The notes under the pieces: model-generated | Database searches by the model: none | What the model was told of the DNA's origin: nothing | The model's input: only the letters and a program-made list of their open reading frames with translations | Source: Paulownia fortunei | Lineage: Eukaryota; Streptophyta; Magnoliopsida; Lamiales; Paulowniaceae | NCBI GenBank assembly: GCA_019321725.1 | Contig: CM033120.1 | Span: 11,736,716-11,800,715 of the forward strand | Length of the DNA: 64,000 nt | Direction: 5' to 3' | Shown here: positions 38,301 through 48,980 of the stretch, piece by piece | Position numbering within the stretch: position 1 is the first letter of the stretch | How the letters are laid out: the number at the start of each line of letters is the position of its first letter | Program-made: the position numbers and the translations under genes

Positions 38301-40998
38301 AATGCATGAGAATAGCATTCCAAGTGAGTGGAATGTCAACTATGAGTGTATTCATGCTAATATGTCATCATTATAGGAGCATATGTAAGATGCATGGGAT
38401 AAAAGCAGTAGAACATGTCAAATTTAAGACTATCTACTTATGTTGAGAAGCTAGGAGCCAGAACCATGTATAAGTTACCTCAGCAACGAGCATGATGGTT
38501 TCCAGCAAATCATCAACATTCTCCCCTTTAAGAGCACTTATCTGTTATAAATTTATCAGTAATAACTTTAGCATCCCAGAAAGCAAAATTCTGTTTGTGT
38601 TTTTCTTTTTCGGAAGTAAGCATAGTATTCCAAGGTTTCAGTTTTGTCACCTTAACCATCGGGATGTCACCACCCCAGTTTTCAGGCATCAAACCAATTG
38701 ATGAAAGATCTTGTATGACTCGATCTGGATTAGCTCCATCCTTATCTATCTATAATGATGGGATAAATGAAAAGAAATAAAAATTCCTTCAAAAACAAAC
38801 AGGAAACTCAGAAATTTAGCAATAACACCACTGTCAAGATACCTTATTTATAGCTACAATAATTGGCACCCCTGCTGCTTTGGCATGAGCAATAGCCTCA
38901 CTTGTTTGAGGTTGGATCCCATCATCAGCTGCAACTACAATGACAGCAATGTCTGTCACTCGTGCTCCACGTGCTCTCATTGCTCCAAATGCCTATGGAA
39001 AATTTTCAAATAACAATATAAATTTAAATTATTAAGCAAATAAGTTCACAAGATAGATCTTATGACACTCTTGTCAATGCATGTATGAAGAGTTGAAGAA
39101 AGACAAACTCGAAAGTAACATCATAAGCTAGAAATAAAATTACCTCATGTCCAGGAGTATCAAGAAAAACACATGTTTGTGGCTTTCCATCAATAGGTAC
39201 TTGAACCTTATAAGCCCCTATTCCTTGTGTAATCCCACCGGCTTCAGATGCTGCCACCTAGTAACATAAGAGTTGGAATTCAGTGAGCAACTACATCACG
39301 TAAACCATAATGCAGATAAGCAATAAGTTGTAGCTCATCATATCATCAAAATTGTTCACATCATAGTGATTAAAAGACTTGAGGTCACATACATACCTTG
39401 CTCTTCCGTATGTAATCCAAAAGTGTTGTCTGCATGTGGAGACAATCTAGTCAGCTGGAGCTTATATAAATAGAGTAGTCTATTATGGCATAGAAGAAAT
39501 TGAGTAAGGTTGTTCCTGACCTTTCCATGATCAACATGGCCCATTATTGTTAGCACAGGAGGTCTATCTTCTAATTTATCTAAGTCATCTTCATCAAGAA
39601 TTTCCTTCTTTTTTGCCATTTCTTCCACCCTTACAGGGGCAGCATCAATGGCTTCCACTTCATACTCTTTGCAGACCATCTTCACCATGTCTTTGCTCAG
39701 CTTTTGGACACCATCAGGCTTAATTCCCTTAGAGTACAAATACCCAAGAATTTCACCTTCACTAATGGCCAAGTTGTAGGCCAACTCCTCAGTCAACATA
39801 CCATCTTCATCAACTTCCATGATTTCCACTTTAACGGGTGCTGCATTTTTGGCTGCCTGAAGTCTAGCAGCCTTTCGGCTTGCTTTAGACCATTTTCTTC
39901 CTTTTCTGGCAGTCGCCGCACCAGGAATAGTAACATCAAGTTCAGATGTATCCTCATCAGGAATATCATCATCAACCATACGCCTACGAGGTCCTCCGGA
40001 TGGGCCACTCTTTTTTCGGAATTCATCCTTGAATTTGCCAAGTGCAGGACTCTTCCCTGGTTTTGGAGGGGCTAATACAGCTTGAGCGATCAGAGGATCA
40101 ACCACTGGTTTCTTAGACGCAAACTTGTCGATTAAAATTGGCTTGCGCTCTTTAGACTTTGGGGCAGAATCAGTGCCATCAGCAACAGGTGGCTTTGCAG
40201 CTGCATTTACATCCTTCAAGATGACAGGTTTTTTGATCGAAGGCGGAGGAGCTACAGAGGGCTTTGCTTGCAACTTTGGTTGAATTTTCTGAGGTGGCTG
40301 GGGGGACTAAGTGGAGCAACAGGCTGAGAGCCAGCCACCCCTCCTCCATCTGTTCTAGGTTCCCGTCTAATTGGTTCCTTCACAATTTTTTGGACAGTAA
40401 CCACTGGATTACCCTTGCGCCAGACGCTCTTCATAGTCTTAGACTGGCGATTTGAGTTTTCCACAGAACTAACTGGTTTACCATTCTTTTGTTCAGCTAT
40501 TTCACTCGTTAAAGGTTTGTTTACTGACACATTCACCTTCTTGCTAGTCTCTAGCTTCTCTGCCTTCTCCAACACCTCCCCTAGCGACTCAATCACCTTA
40601 CTTCTCTCTTCCTCCGTATCACTCATCTTCTCATTGTCTGAATCCTTGCTAAGTTTCGATTCATCCGAAGGCAGACTGAGAAGGGGATCGAGCTTAGATC
40701 CTGATTTCAAGACTGGCTTGGGAGCTGCCTTCAGAAATGTATCAGTGTCATTGTCTTTACTACCTTTATATGTAGAATCAAGAGATACCGAAGTCCCTTG
40801 TTCCGCAATGAAATCAGTTGTTACAGAATATCTACAAACACCAACATATCTCCACCTCTTGCCACACCAAAACCTTCTAAAACTACTCCCATTTCTGTGA
40901 AAAGAGATGCTCCTAACTAAACAAACAGACCCATCAAAATTACCCAAAGAAATCATATTCACGCTTCCTAAATTCGCCAGGGAAGCTAAAGAAGCCAT
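31945..40998 (-). CDS. Chloroplast translation initiation factor IF-2, twelve exons (apparent frameshift in exon 1)
   Basis: IF-2 is the plastid GTPase that brings initiator fMet-tRNA to the ribosome. Coding exons, high to low: 40,998-39,521; 39,429-39,397; 39,257-39,144; 38,992-38,843; 38,749-38,651; 38,541-38,479; 37,183-37,028; 36,947-36,882; 35,963-35,727; 34,456-34,181; 33,649-33,461; 32,106-31,945. All introns are phase 0. The product is about 1,007 residues once the frame break is discounted, as in other plants. The N-terminus is a Ser/Leu/Arg-rich transit-peptide type, followed by a charged, Pro-rich linker ([24 protein letters not shown]). The G domain has G1 GHVDHGK-TT split by intron 1, G3 DTPGHE, G4 NK-ID split by an intron, and G5 SALKG. 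The C-terminus reads [19 protein letters not shown] six-G run at 40,300-40,305 shifts the frame, and restoring it needs one more base. Confidence 0.93.
35330..35390. repeat. (AT)30 microsatellite in an IF-2 intron
   Basis: About 60 bases of pure alternating AT lie in the intron between exons 9 and 10. The tract length suggests strong length variation among individuals. Confidence 0.95.
36053..36077. repeat. (GAGGGA)n microsatellite in an IF-2 intron
   Basis: About four GAGGGA units lie in the intron between exons 8 and 9. Confidence 0.85.
37321..38231. mobile_element. Non-autonomous Mutator-like element (MULE-MITE) in an IF-2 intron
   Basis: The element is 911 bp. It starts GGGTAATTGGCAGATTGCAC and ends with the exact inverse; the outer 22 bases are a perfect inverted repeat. 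The arms stay related for about 130 bases (both carry GTGTTGCA and a CCAAACCATTT stretch). It is flanked by a perfect 9-bp direct repeat TTTTCCCCC (37,312-37,320 and 38,232-38,240), the target size of Mutator-like elements. The left arm has the unit GGCAGATTGCACCCT in three ~30-bp steps, absent from the right arm. The interior is pyrimidine-rich and has no transposase. It lies between IF-2 exons 6 and 7, away from the splice sites. Confidence 0.9.
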
Positions 40999-41058
40999 GC
41001 TCAACACTTAAATATCCTTCACCATTCCAAAAGTACCCCAGCAGCACAACAGTTATAT

Positions 41059-41500
41059 CTGTATATTAACGCAGCAGCCAATAAATACTTCCAATTCCCT
41101 ACAAAACAAAATCAAAACTCAAATCTTTATGCCTGCTCTCCCCTTTCTTTACAATTAACCAACATATTTACTTCCAGCAACAGAAAAACCATCAATTAAT
41201 ATAATACAAGATAATTCCAGTTAAATAGCCCCAGGGTTATGGAGCAAAGGATTATGCAGAACCTACACCCGAAGTATTGACGGTCATTTTCAAAAAAACC
41301 GAGTCCAGAAAAACACTAAATTGCACATATATGAACAAAGATAATCAGTAATATACCTGCAAAATGTCGAGATTACTTTCTTGAAGTATCAGTATTTTTC
41401 TCCAACAGTTAAAGTGATGAGAGAGGGAAAGGGGAGGCAGTTGAGAGAAGAGAACCGAGTGGCTGTAGAGGTGAGATGGACTCAAAAACTGGAAATGTGT
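41059..41500 (-). promoter_or_regulatory. Probable IF-2 5' UTR with an intron
   Basis: On the minus strand a donor ATTTTGCAG/GTATAT (41,357/41,356) and an acceptor TATACAG/ATATAAC (41,059/41,058) would remove a 298-base leader intron, joining a 5' exon above 41,357 to the ATG at 40,998. Leader introns are common in plant genes, but here the call rests only on the splice motifs. Confidence 0.4.
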
Positions 41501-42067
41501 TGTGGGTTGGGTTGGGTTATGCTTGTGTGGCTATTCCTCTGCCTGTCAAATGTTACCATTTGCATGATAAGGCTTCGCGTGGAGATTCTGTTCGGTTTCC
41601 CCGTCATTTTCTTTAATTTTCCCTCTATTACAACATTTTCCGACAACTTATGAAGTTTAGTTTGAAATACATCAAATATATTTGTTGAGTTTATATTTCA
41701 TTATATATTGTAATTAATTAATTTGATAAGTTTTTTAAATTAATTATTAACTCATATTGTGATGTAATATGTAATTATATGAGTTTGTTATCTCATTATT
41801 TAATATAACTAAATAATTTGATAAGTATATTGAATTAATTATTTTAATATTATGATGCAAAGATAATAACGACAACATACCCAAAACTTATCACTTTTTC
41901 AATTTTTACAACTTTTTATCACTTTAAACCCCATAATTTTGGGATGGATGGAGAGTAATAAATAAATTTACTCAGTAAACTCCATCTATCTCAAACTCAA
42001 TCTCATTAATCACGAGTTTGAAATTTGAAATTTGAATTTTGATAGTCATTCTATTACCCAACCCCAT
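41501..42067. other. IF-2 upstream region and AT-rich spacer to the viral block
   Basis: The part next to IF-2 must hold its promoter, but I see no certain TATA box. From about 41,650 the sequence is AT-rich without coding potential. The host-virus junction is at about 42,067, where ATAGCCAAGTTGGG begins. Confidence 0.4.
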
Positions 42068-42188
42068 AGCCAAGTTGGGAAAGAATTATCTTTTGTTTAT
42101 TGTGAGCAAAGGTGAAATTCGAGGGAAACTTTTAAGTCTTGTATCCTTTAAGGCTTACTGAAGATCGTGTGAAGGTTGTGTTAAGGTA

Positions 42189-43140
42189 ATGAGTAAATCT
42201 TTGACAATGATCCTTTGGCTAAGCATGGACAAATTGGTAAGATCTTTCTCTAATAAGGCTTCTACATCAAGCGGCAAGAACAAAGAGATAATAATCTCAG
42301 AGAACTTTGAGAAAAATCTTCAAAATTGGAGTTTACCTTTATTTCCTAATCAGAAGATCTATAAAAAATGAAATTTTAAGACTCTTGAAGAGTGTATACA
42401 TCTCAAAGAGGGATATGATACTTTTAATCTTTTGTCTAAGAAGTTAATAATTTCGCATCAAAAGGATTTTAAATTCCTATATCTTGAAATGATTTGAATC
42501 GGTTTAAAACCACTTACTATACTTGATTTACATACATCTGTCTTAATAATGGTCAGAGACCAAAGGCATAAAATTTTTGAAAATTCCTTATTATGAATAA
42601 TAGAATCATCACTATGTGATGACCCAATTCATTTTAGTTGTTTTCCTGATTTTATGGTCTCATTATCATATCCTAATATACTTTAGTCTTTAACATTAAA
42701 TGTTAAGAGCGAAAGATTTGATATGTTACCAGGGATCTCAAAATATGATCCTAATCCATAGAATTTGTTATAAGGTTATGAATACCACTACTCCTCAAGT
42801 AAGAGTAAATCCTGAATTAATAAGTTCAAAAACAGGAGAAACAACTATGTTTCTCACCAATCTTTCAAAAAATAATATAATGGTTCCAAAAACTATATCT
42901 TGAAATCAGATCAATCTTCCAAAAATATGGAAGATGGAACAGATTGTCCCTCTTCTTAAAGAGAAAACACGTCAAGTAGAAAAAAATATTCAAAATATTG
43001 ATGGAGATGTAGAAATTAAATTTTCTTCAAATAGAAAAATAAGATTAAAACTCGGAGAAGAATCCTCTAGATTTTCTACTTCTTTAGCTCCTTCTATTGA
43101 AAAAGAAAAATCTATTTTTGGAGTTAATAAAATACAATAA
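42189..43140 (+). pseudogene. Movement-protein region of copy A
   Basis: The frame pieces contain the conserved caulimovirid pattern of a Cys/Phe-rich 'CFPDF' core, 'ERFDMLPG' and a 'YKVMNTT.P' block followed by 'SKTGE.T.FLTNLSK', as in cell-to-cell movement proteins of the 30K type. Several in-frame TGA/TAG codons and frame changes (about 42,370, 42,500, 42,600, 42,685 and 42,905) break it. Fragment B at 50,231-50,975 covers the first part with fewer lesions. Confidence 0.72.
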
Positions 43141-44680
43141 CAGGTTAGTTAACCAGAATATAAGGTTGAATTACCTGAAACAAGGCCTTCATCCAGAAGA
43201 CCTTATCCTACTTTATGAGATATGGGATATAATATTATGACCATATCTAATGAATTTTATATTCCCAGAAAAATTCAAAAAATGTTTGATAAATTTGCTA
43301 ATAAACAGAAAAGAAAATGGTTTTATTATTATATTTTAGTTAAAAAATAAAAACTTTATATTTTAAAATATATGGAATGGGTTAAATTAACTCATAATAA
43401 AATTGTTTTTTTCCAATGGATTGAAAAAATCTATTTTCCAGCCAGAAATAAAGAATTTCTTAATTTTAATTGTTCATCTTTTCTTGATGTTGAAGATAAG
43501 CAAGATTTTGCTCAATTTAATGGTGAATCCATTACTAAATGGAATATAGATGACATATATGAATATCAGATTATAACTGTCATCAAGTATATGCAATAAT
43601 GATAAAACTATTGCCAAAGCCATAATCACTGGCTTTACTGGTCAACTTCAAGGATGTTGGGACTTCCATCTGACAGAAGCTGCTACACAGCAAATCTTAT
43701 CTGCTCAGGTAAGAGATCCTATCTCTAATCTTGATGAACAAGATTAAGTCAATATACTGATATTTATTATTATCTCTCATTTATTGGTACCAATGAGCTC
43801 TAAATGGATAGGACTCAAGAACAATTAATGAATTTATGTTATCCTGTTTTGTCTCATTTTAAATGGTACAAATACATCTTTTTTATCAAAAGTCTTAATC
43901 AGAAATGATTGTAATGCTGAATATTGGAAGAAAAAAATTCCTTTCAGGACTTCCTCCATTATTCGCAGAAAAAAGTCAAAAATAGACTTAAAGATAAAAG
44001 TGGTAATGATACTATTCATTATTCTCAATTATCTTATGGAGATTTATAATGATATCAAGTTAAAGAAACAGATTGATAAATAAAAAATGAAAATAATCAT
44101 ATTATTGGTAATTTCTATGAACGGATAGGATTTGAACTTATTAAATATCCTAAACAGGATAAACACAAGAGAAAATTTTCAAAAAAGAATTCTAAACATT
44201 TTTATGAAAATGTTTAGAAGAGTCAATCTTTTCCTAAAAAGGAAAAGAAATCTTCAAAGTCTAAAAAGAAAATTAAATGTGATAAAGCCCAACCTATTTG
44301 TTGGAAATGTGGCCGCATAGGGCATAAATCTAATAAATGCTTTGTTAAAAAGAAACTTAATTCTTTAGATATTAATGAAGGGTTAAAAAGAACTCTTCTT
44401 GCCATTCTTCTCAATAAAGAAGAAGAAAAATAGCTTATGGTTGAAATCATCAACTACTCTTCTAATGAAGAAGAATCTTCTAAAGAAGAATTTTCTGAAG
44501 AAGAAGAATCTTTTGAAGAAGAAAAGGAATGTACAGGACAAAACAGTAATTGTGATTGTGAAAATTGTCTTGTAAATTTTCTTAGATTAAACATTAATGT
44601 TCTTACTTCAGAAGTAATATTTATTCTTGATCTCATAGATCAAATTCAAGATCCTATTGAAAAAAGAAAGGTTCTTTAAA
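43141..44680 (+). pseudogene. Coat-protein region of copy A with zinc knuckle
   Basis: The region runs from FYIPRKIQK through a Lys-rich stretch to the CX2CX4HX4C knuckle CWKCGRIGHKSNKC (44,299-44,340), then a Glu/Ser-rich acidic domain at about 44,450-44,530. A basic-then-knuckle-then-acidic layout is usual for caulimovirid capsid proteins that bind RNA. Stops and frameshifts occur, for example at about 43,200, 43,348, 43,598 and 44,218. Confidence 0.72.
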
Positions 44681-44939
44681 AATATTTACAAAATAAAAAA
44701 TCCGCAAAGGGGTTATCTAAAAAGATTGAGAATATAGAGCCATATTCTTATCAAAAAATTATTAACAAGGCTTGAAAAGAAATAAAAAGAGAACCAAATA
44801 TTTTCGAGTTAAAAGCAGAAATAAATAACATCAAGAATGATATTGTTACTCTTAAAGAGAAAATCCATTATATGGAAAAGAAACAATCTCAAATGATTGG
44901 CTGAGAAGAATCTTCTTCAGAAGATGAAGAAGTAATTCT

Positions 44940-45470
44940 TTCAGAAGAACCTAAAGTAGTTAATTCTCTTAATACTCAAGAAAACCAAGAATTAACTTGG
45001 ATAAATCTTTTTGATAAAATTATCACTTAAAAGTGGTATACTCAAGTGACTATTGTGGTCAATAAAGAGTTTTCATTAGAAGTTGAAGCTTTGATAGATT
45101 CAGGAGCATACCATAATTGTATTTTAGAAGGTCTAATAAATACAATGTATTGAAACAACTCAAGTTGTTACTACTGCTAATAGGCAACCATTGGTAATCA
45201 ATTACAAACTGTCTAATGTCGTAGTCTGTAATAAAAATATTTATATACCAATGATATTTATTATGGTCAAAAACCTTTCCACTTAAGTTATTTTATGGAC
45301 ACCATTTTTACAAATTATATTCCCTATCAATATTGATTCAATAACTGCAGAAGTAAATTCTCATTCTCTATTTTTTCCTTTTATTTCTCCTCCTAAAATG
45401 CATGTAATAAACATTTTGTCTAATGTTGTTCTTCAAAAATATTTTTTTTTAAATTTTCTTAAAACATAAA
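44940..45470 (+). pseudogene. Aspartic protease region of copy A
   Basis: The active-site motif reads LIDSGAYHNCILEGLI (about 45,093-45,140), matching the retropepsin DSG motif. Copy C keeps a longer unbroken equivalent at 53,784-54,371. A frameshift near 45,150 breaks this one. Confidence 0.7.
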
Positions 45471-45539
45471 TTTCTTTCAAAAATATGTGTAAAAAGTTAA
45501 ATTCACCAAAATTGAAAGAAAAAAAATAGATTTAATTGA

Positions 45540-46920
45540 AAATAAAATAAAGTTAAAAATATGTGCAGATTTTCCTAATGCATTTTGGGATAGGAAAAAA
45601 AAATATAGTTAAATTACCATATGAACTAGAGTTTAAAAAAACTCAAATAAACACTAAAGCCAGGCCTATTGCTATGAGCCAAGATTTTTAGAATTATGCA
45701 AATAAGAGATAAATGATTTCTTAAAAAAAGATCTAATAAGGCCAGTCAAATACTATGGAGCTGTCATGCATTCTATGTCGAAAATAGTACAGAAATAGAA
45801 AGAGGAGTTCCAAGGCTTGTCATTAATTATAACTCGCTTAATAAAATATTACAATGGATAAGATATCCAATACCTAATAAAAAAGATTTATTGGGAAGGC
45901 TTTATGAAGCACAAATCTTTTCAAAATTTGATATGAAGTCTGATTTTTGGCAAATCCAGATTGACGAAAAAGATAGATATAAAACAGCATTTACTGTTCC
46001 ATTTGGTCATTACGAATGGAATGTAATGCTTTTTGGGCTGAAAATGCCCCTTCTCAATTTCAACATGAAATGAATGACATTTATAATCCTTGTACAGGAT
46101 TTACTATTGTTTTATATTGATGATGATTTAGTTTTTTTCTAAAACTATTGATCAACATTTTAAACATCTAGAAATTTTATTACAGCCACTAAAAGAGCTG
46201 GATTAGTTGTATCAACTAAGAAAATAAATTTATTCCAAACAAAAGTACATTTTCTTGAACATTATATTGAAAATGGGCTAATAAGTCCAATTGAAAAGCC
46301 AATACAATTTGCTGATAAATTTTCAGATAAGATTACTGATAAAAATCAATTACAGAGATTTCTAGAAAGTCTCAATTACATTTCAGATTTTTATGAAAAT
46401 ATTGCATATGATTGCAAATTATTAAAGATTGAGGAAAAATCCCTCTTCATGGTAGATGGTCATACTTTAGCAGTCCAAAAAATTAAGCAAAAGGTTTAAA
46501 GAGCTTCTTTGTGTATCTATATTTAACCCATCTGCTTTCAAAATTGTTGAAATAGATACTTCTGATATTAGATATAGAGGAATCCTTAAACAGAAAAATG
46601 GAACTAAAGAAGTTCTTATTCAATTTACTTCGGGTTTATAGAACCCAACTCAAAAGAATTATTCTACAATTAGGAAATAAATACTTTCTATTGTATTGTA
46701 TATCACTAAATTTGAAAGTGATATTATTAATAAAAAAATCTTATTAAGAATTGATTGCAAATCTGCAAAATATGTTTTAATTAAAGATGTTAAAAACATA
46801 TCATCTAAGCAAATATTTGCTAGATGGCAAGCATTATTGTCATCTTTGAATTTGATATTGAGCATATTGCTGAAAAAATTAATGCTCTTCCAAATTTCCT
46901 AACAAGAGGATTCTTGTAGG
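45540..46920 (+). pseudogene. Reverse transcriptase and RNase H region of copy A
   Basis: Visible motifs are a GVPRLVINYN-like string out of phase near 45,805-45,835, IRYPIPNKKDLL, FSKFDMKSDFWQIQ (about 45,918-45,960), an EWNVMLFGL block and the catalytic core YIDDDLVF (about 46,113-46,137), where copy C has YIDDVLVF. RNase H follows with IDTSDI and LRIDCKSAKYVL at about 46,550-46,775. Several frameshifts are present. Confidence 0.78.
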
Positions 46921-48170
46921 GAAATGCCAGGGAAGCAGCTGAAAACCATTAGCACCAAGACCCTTAAAAAGAGAGAAAAATTCACAGAGCTCAAAAGCTC
47001 CCAACAACTCAAAAGCTACAAAAATTAAGGATCAAATGCCATTCGATCCTATAGTTGAATTTAAAGATGATGATACAGCTTATAACCTTCATCTTTATCA
47101 ATGGGCAATTTTCTCTTTAAAAGAGTCAAAATCTAAAGAAGATTTAAAATACCTATACTTTATTACAGGATATAAGATTTGTCATCCTGTACAATAAAAC
47201 CTTAAAGGTTGACCTGCGATTCATATTGTTCAAATGCATCTCTTGAAAGACATGTCTCCTACTTATGAGAAGAAAAATGAGGCATATTTTGAAAAAAAAT
47301 CTCAAAGAAACTGGTTCAATTGATGTAATACACATGGCCATAGGAAACCATGAACATGGTTTTTCAAAATTAAATATTAAAAATATGATTCCATAAGAAA
47401 ATTGGGGTTTGTCAATTTTGCAACCAAAAACCCTATTAGCATATTTATCACTACGAACTATGTATAATTATGATGATTATGTTAAGCATGAGAATGTATT
47501 TTCTTATATGAAAATTCTCAAAGAAAACATAGTTGGTGGGTAAATTTTACTCTCTAGGAGCCTAATCAGCCTATTTCTACATGGTTCGAAACCATCTTCT
47601 TTCATTGGGGAATCTCACATACAATTTTCCCAAGAAAATTTGGAAAAATAATTCAAAATTTTTTGGCATCAAATGATTTTGCTGATAAACTCATAGGACT
47701 AATTTAGTTTGCAATTTATTATCAAGTACCATGGATTCTTAGATGGGATTGTGATATTCAAAATCAAACAAGGGAATGAGTAGAGATTTCATTTACTGCA
47801 CCATTTCTGGTAGAAAAATTCTTCAAAAAAGGTGGCCAAAGACTGATTTCTTTGTTTAAGGATCAGTTACAAATTACGAGGAATCCTTGCAATTGGAGTT
47901 GCTAAAAAAGCACAAAGGTTCATGACTGCTCAGAGTCCAACTCATGCAACTCTTCTAAAAGAACTGTTCCAACATATGGATCAGAAAATAATTTCTCAAA
48001 CCATGAAAGAGGTTTTCGGAGCAGAAACAATTTCTGAAGAAAAACCTTCTTCCTCCAAAGGAAAAGAAGTATAATAAAATGATCCTATGCAGGATGCATA
48101 GGATCCTAATGAGGATAATGATGATGAAGACATAATTAATACCTTAATAGCTCATTATGATGTCTAAAAG
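46919..48170 (+). pseudogene. Downstream frame of copy A, function unknown
   Basis: A separate frame of nearly 400 codons follows RNase H. It is broken by stops but conserved in copy C (51,240-52,500). Recognisable pieces are MPFDPIVEFKDDDTAYN (from 47,036), YFITGYKICHP, TWFETIFFHWGISH, a WILRWDCD block and an acidic end DPNEDNDDEDI (to 48,166). The position matches the extra downstream gene of some caulimovirids (a transactivator-like protein or an uncharacterised second ORF). I saw no decisive motif for either. Confidence 0.55.
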
Positions 48171-48248
48171 AAACAAAAACGATAAAGTAACCACTTACAC
48201 CAACATGCATTTGGCCGATATAACTTTTGAGTCAGCATAAGAATGATA

Positions 48249-48345
48249 TAAGTCATGATGTCATGCAGCATTCAAAGATGTGGATTTTAAAATTTTATTT
48301 GTTTTGTTTTAAATCCAACCTCTATAAAAAGGAAACATTAGACCC
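48249..48345 (+). promoter_or_regulatory. Viral pregenomic promoter of copy A
   Basis: A TATA box (CTATAAAAAGG, about 48,322-48,332) follows the intergenic region after the last frame. GTCATGATGTCATG, with a bZIP-type TGATGTCA, lies about 65 bases upstream. The same TATA/'ACATTAGACCCTTTGA' block marks both ends of copy C (about 51,045-51,085 and 60,680-60,718), as expected for a terminally redundant pararetrovirus promoter. Confidence 0.65.
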
Positions 48346-48520
48346 TTTGAGGAGGACATCGGAAAAATAATCAGTTTTTTTTCTTTTGATTTTATTCTTT
48401 AAGTTTCCTTTCTTTTCCCTGTATAGAAGTTTGAGGGCTTAAAGAGACTTCTTCAAGTAAGAAGATTCTTTATCATGTAAGTTTCTCTTTTGATAAATAA
48501 AATTCATCTTTATTAATTTT

Positions 48521-48835
48521 TATGTCTAGCTCTAGAAGTACTTCAAATTTGTTGATCTTATTCTGTATAATGATTATATCATAATTTTTGAAAGAGATTA
48601 TTTTTATAAATTAAAAGAAAAAAATAAACTTGTAAAACAAAATATTATATATTGGAAAATCCAATTGGAAGAAAACTCAGAAAATCATCAATTATACCAT
48701 TAGTATTGTGAAAAAAATTTAGAAATGTGGCAATATACTCTCAAAAAATACAAAAACAGGTTAGTGTTATATTGGCTTAAAGCCTCAAAGCTTCAAATAG
48801 CTTTCATAATCTCTTTGATCTAAAAGATTATCTTT
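48521..48835 (+). pseudogene. Small leader frame, predicted coiled coil (copy A)
   Basis: Between promoter and primer-binding site a short frame starts MSSSRSTSN and, after a frame change, reads a Lys/Leu-rich helical stretch (FYKLKEKNKLVKQN, IYWKIQLEE, CEKNLEMWQYTLKK) before stopping near 48,824. Copy C has the colinear frame on the minus strand at about 60,200-60,510. The heptad-like hydrophobic spacing suggests a coiled coil. The role is unknown. Confidence 0.4.
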
Positions 48836-48851
48836 GTACTTGGGCTTGCTC

Positions 48852-48864
48852 TAGTATCAAAGCC
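48852..48864 (+). promoter_or_regulatory. Viral primer-binding site, second occurrence
   Basis: TAGTATCAAAGCC differs at two positions from the initiator tRNA-Met complement TGGTATCAGAGCC. It marks nucleotide 1 of the viral map and the start of the tandem second unit (B). Confidence 0.75.
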
Positions 48865-48980
48865 AAGTTGGGAAAGAATTTATCTTCTGTTCATTGTGAG
48901 CAAAGGTGAAACCCGAGGGAAACCTTTAAGTCGAGTATCATGTAAGGCCTGTTGAAGATCGTGTGAAGGTCGTGTGAAGG

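Larger units (their letters stand above)
42068..48980 (+). mobile_element. Endogenous pararetrovirus copy A (Caulimoviridae), degraded
   Basis: The unit begins just after the tRNA primer-binding site: AGCCAAGTTGGGAAAGAATT at 42,068 recurs at 48,861, giving a terminally redundant unit of about 6.79 kb. This is the mark of an integrated circular or concatemeric pararetroviral genome. The gene order is movement protein, coat protein with zinc knuckle, protease, reverse transcriptase/RNase H, a further frame, then promoter and leader. There is no integrase and no LTR. Many stops and frameshifts inactivate it. The motifs recall petu-, solendo- or florendovirus-like groups, but the genus is not settled. 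Confidence 0.88.

Noticed and set aside
39704..40075. Plus-strand frames of 123 and 161 codons opposite IF-2 exon 1
   Set aside because: They are antisense shadows of a long GC-richer coding exon.
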